Shown: positions 62,081-64,000 of the stretch, in pieces
Position numbering within the stretch: the first letter of the stretch is position 1
Layout: every line of letters starts with the position of its first letter
Assembly: GCF_000959445.1 (NCBI RefSeq)
Contig: NZ_CP009630.1
Span: forward strand, 2,170,001-2,234,000
Length of the DNA stretch: 64,000 nt
Reading direction: 5' to 3'
Origin: Burkholderia vietnamiensis LMG 10929
GTDB taxonomy: Bacteria > Pseudomonadota > Gammaproteobacteria > Burkholderiales > Burkholderiaceae
Position numbers and translations under genes: made by a program
The notes under the pieces: generated by a model
Seen by the model: the letters and a program-made list of their open reading frames with translations, nothing else
What the model was told of the DNA's origin: nothing
The model's database searches: none

Positions 62081-62884
62081 TCAATGCTTGCCGGCCGGCG
62101 ATCGATGCTTGTACAGCACGTCCTGATCGACGCGGATCAGGTTCTGCCCCGCATCGACGACGAAATCCACGCCGTTGTAGGCGCTGCCGGTGAGCAGCAG
62201 GATCGCGCTCGCGACGTCGTCGGGGCCGGCGATGCGCGCGAGCGGCGTCGACGCGCGGCTCGCGTGTTCGAAGTCGGCCTGCGTTTGATCGTCGCTCGGC
62301 AGCATCAGCCCCGGGAACACCGCATTCACGCGCAGCACCGGCGCCGACGAAAGCGCGAGCATCTGCGTGAGGTTGCCGAGCGCGGCCTTCGCGACCGTGT
62401 AGCTGAAGTGGTCGCGGTGGAAGTTCTCCTTGATCTTCTGATCGACCACGTTGACCACGACGCCCTGCGCGCCGGCCGCGCGCGCCCGCTCGTAGAAGGC
62501 ACGCGTGAGCAGGATCGGCGCGCGGCAGTTCACGGCCCACGCCTGATCGAACGCCGCGAGTTCGAAGCTCGGAAAATGGTCTTGCCAGAACACCGACGCG
62601 TTGTTGACCAGCACGTCGAGGCGGCCGAAGCGCGCATACACCTGATCGATCAGCGCGCCGATCTGCGCGGCATCCGACAGGTCGGCCTGCAGCGCGACTG
62701 AATCGTGCCCGCGTTCGGCGATCGCGCCGGCCGCCGTATGGGCGGCGTCGGCCGAGCGATCGTAGTGGATCGCGGTGCGGTAGCCGTGATCGGCGAAATA
62801 CTCGGCGAATGCGCGCCCGGCCCGGCGCGCGGCGCCCGTCACGAGCACGACGGGCGTGTTCGCCGCTTGCTTCCGGGGCTGCAT
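62081..62884 (-). CDS. folM: Dihydromonapterin/dihydrofolate reductase FolM (short-chain dehydrogenase)
   Basis: A 267-residue SDR of the FolM family, which reduces dihydromonapterin to tetrahydromonapterin and weakly dihydrofolate. TGAARRAGRAFAEYFAD is the cofactor site (a TGxxxRxG variant, as in pteridine reductases), with NNAS and catalytic Tyr and Lys in FSYTVAKAAL. It overlaps folE by 1 bp, and pterin metabolism together with folE supports FolM rather than a generic dehydrogenase. Confidence 0.85.
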   Translation of the reverse strand: MQPRKQAANTPVVLVTGAARRAGRAFAEYFADHGYRTAIHYDRSADAAHTAAGAIAERGHDSVALQADLSDAAQIGALIDQVYARFGRLDVLVNNASVFWQDHFPSFELAAFDQAWAVNCRAPILLTRAFYERARAAGAQGVVVNVVDQKIKENFHRDHFSYTVAKAALGNLTQMLALSSAPVLRVNAVFPGLMLPSDDQTQADFEHASRASTPLARIAGPDDVASAILLLTGSAYNGVDFVVDAGQNLIRVDQDVLYKHRSPAGKH

Positions 62885-63513
62885 TACGTGTTGGTGAGGT
62901 TGACTGAAGAAGGATTCGCGACGATCGACAGGAATTCGCGCCGCGTCGACGGATCGGTGCGGAACGTGCCGAGCATGCGCGATGTGACCATTTCCACGCC
63001 GGGCTTGTGCACGCCGCGCGTCGAGATGCACTGGTGCGCGGCTTCGAGGATCACGCCGACGCCCTTCGGCTGCAGCACGTCGAACAGCGTGTCGGCGATC
63101 TGCACGGTCATCTTTTCCTGGATCTGCAGGCGCTTGGCGAAGGCATCGACGAGGCGCGCGAGCTTCGAGATGCCGACGACGCGATGGTTCGGCAGATAGG
63201 CCACGTGCGCACGGCCGATGATCGGCACCATGTGATGCTCGCAGTAGCTCTCGAAGCGGATGTCCTTCAGCACGATCATTTCGTCGTAGCCGTCGACTTC
63301 GCTGAAGGTGCGCGCGAGGATGTCGCGCGGCTCCAGCGCATAGCCGGCGAAGAACTGCTCGTATGCGCGCACGACCCGCGCCGGGGTGTCGAGCAGGCCT
63401 TCGCGGGCCGGATCGTCGCCGGCCCAGCGCAGCAGCACGCGAACGGCATCCTCGGCTTCTTCCCGGGTCGGCCGGGAGGCGGCCGGTTCGGGCCGCGTGG
63501 TTTTCTTACCCAT
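62884..63513 (-). CDS. folE: GTP cyclohydrolase I
   Basis: First enzyme of pterin/folate synthesis: GTP to dihydroneopterin triphosphate. The 209-residue protein has zinc ligands Cys91, His94 and Cys162 ([10 protein letters not shown] and [10 protein letters not shown]), [23 protein letters not shown] and the normal family length. Start [13 protein letters not shown]. It is upstream of folM in the same direction, sharing the TAATG junction; both may make tetrahydromonapterin. Confidence 0.95.
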   Translation of the reverse strand: MGKKTTRPEPAASRPTREEAEDAVRVLLRWAGDDPAREGLLDTPARVVRAYEQFFAGYALEPRDILARTFSEVDGYDEMIVLKDIRFESYCEHHMVPIIGRAHVAYLPNHRVVGISKLARLVDAFAKRLQIQEKMTVQIADTLFDVLQPKGVGVILEAAHQCISTRGVHKPGVEMVTSRMLGTFRTDPSTRREFLSIVANPSSVNLTNT

Positions 63514-63624
63514 CTTCTGATCGCTCCATCGAATGCGGCCGCCAGCGGCGGCGCGGATATCCGGACATTGTTTCATGCTTTGGCCGCCCGTGCGTACGTG
63601 CGTACCGCCTGCCGTGGGCGTCCG

Positions 63625-64000
63625 CTACTTCGGCCATTCGTCCTGCTCGTCGTTGAACAGCGACGCGACGACGCCGCGCAGCCACGCGGTGCGCGGATCG
63701 TTGTGGAACTTGCGATGCCAGTGCTGCTTCAGGTCGAAGCGCGGCAGCGGCAGCGGCGGCTCGACCGGCACGATGAACGCGTGCTCGGCCGCATACGCGT
63801 AGCCGATCGCATGCGGCACGGTCGCGATCAGGTCGGTGCGGCTCAGGATGAACGGCAGGCTCATGAAGTGCGGCGTCTCGAGCACCGCGCGGCGCTGCAT
63901 GCGCTGCTTCGCGAGGTGTTTCTCGAGCACTTCCTGGCTGCGGCCTTCGGCGCGCACCACCGCATGTCCGCAGCCGAGGAACTGCTCGATCGTCAGCGGG
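63625..64000 (-). CDS. LysR-type regulator, C-terminal part (N-terminus outside window)
   Basis: Frame open to the right edge: about 124 residues ending WHRKFHNDPRTAWLRGVVASLFNDEQDEWPK*. Segment FILSRTDLIATVPHAIGYAYAAEH... is the effector domain half of a LysR protein, with the WHRKFHNDPRTAWLR ending typical of the family. The helix-turn-helix is outside the window. It lies 111 bp downstream of folE in the same direction as the fol genes; no link is implied. Confidence 0.85.
   Translation of the reverse strand, partial: PLTIEQFLGCGHAVVRAEGRSQEVLEKHLAKQRMQRRAVLETPHFMSLPFILSRTDLIATVPHAIGYAYAAEHAFIVPVEPPLPLPRFDLKQHWHRKFHNDPRTAWLRGVVASLFNDEQDEWPK

Noticed and set aside
1..64000. tRNA, rRNA, CRISPR arrays, insertion sequences, riboswitches
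   Set aside because: None recognised by reading. The recombinase-like gene lacks catalytic residues and no attachment repeats flank it, so no mobile element is called.

Overview
This 64 kb window is high-GC betaproteobacterial DNA, almost certainly from a Burkholderia (cepacia complex type) genome, and it spans the replication and partition locus of a secondary chromosome, most likely chromosome 2. The clues are replicon-specific parS sites (GTTTATGCGCATAAAC) next to parA and parB, a Rep_3-type plasmid-like initiator instead of dnaA, an iteron-rich intergenic origin, a KfrA-like gene, and typical Burkholderia neighbours (hopanoid genes, kbl-tdh, DUF3331, DUF4148, chaperone-usher pili). No tRNA, rRNA, CRISPR array or insertion sequence was recognised.

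Layout. 0-4 kb: hopanoid genes hpnD-hpnE-shc (shc runs off the left edge) and a small conserved protein. 4-12 kb: an esterase-like hydrolase, a CheY/CheC/diguanylate cyclase operon, a large hybrid histidine kinase, an NADPH-FMN reductase, a sigma factor with a tiny zinc-finger anti-sigma partner, and an ArsC-like reductase. 12.2-15 kb: the centromere, with parS sites, then parA and parB. 15.1-18.3 kb: repA (pointing leftward) and the origin, about 19 iterons of a 17-bp TCCCGAAAANNCTCACC unit, five of them phased at exactly 22 bp, followed by an AT-rich stretch and a DnaA-box-like site. 18.3-21.9 kb: a KfrA-like coiled-coil protein with a zinc ribbon, a tyrosine-recombinase-like protein lacking its nucleophile, an unknown gene with a near-consensus LexA box, and a cupin-type regulator.

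22-37 kb: threonine catabolism (kbl-tdh), TetR and DUF1348 genes, a DmlA/tartrate dehydrogenase-LysR pair, argC-LysR, an acetoacetate decarboxylase/3-hydroxybutyrate dehydrogenase/patatin operon, a PAP2 phosphatase, and a PadR/siderophore-interacting protein pair. 37.8-42.7 kb: a complete four-gene chaperone-usher pilus operon. 43-49 kb: a TDT-family carrier, a malate dehydrogenase, a binding protein, AraC, DUF3331 and LysR. 49.6-55.3 kb: cyanide-insensitive-type cydAB behind an FdhF/YdeP-family molybdoenzyme. 55.7-64 kb: aldo/keto reductase, LysE/ArgO exporter with ArgP-type regulator, FNR-type regulator, universal stress protein, serine acetyltransferase, folM-folE and a partial LysR.

The most unusual signal is that copies of the origin iteron also occur outside the origin: one perfect match at 3.1 kb inside hpnD in the origin orientation, and eight at 19.5, 24.3, 26.1, 28.5 and 34.4 kb, all intergenic and all inverted relative to the origin, three times as close pairs (spacing 24, 27 and 22 bp). 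They look like a dispersed set of initiator-binding sites that could titrate, handcuff or time RepA. Around the origin, the SOS-box gene, the inactive-looking recombinase and the zinc-ribbon KfrA form a little-understood maintenance neighbourhood.
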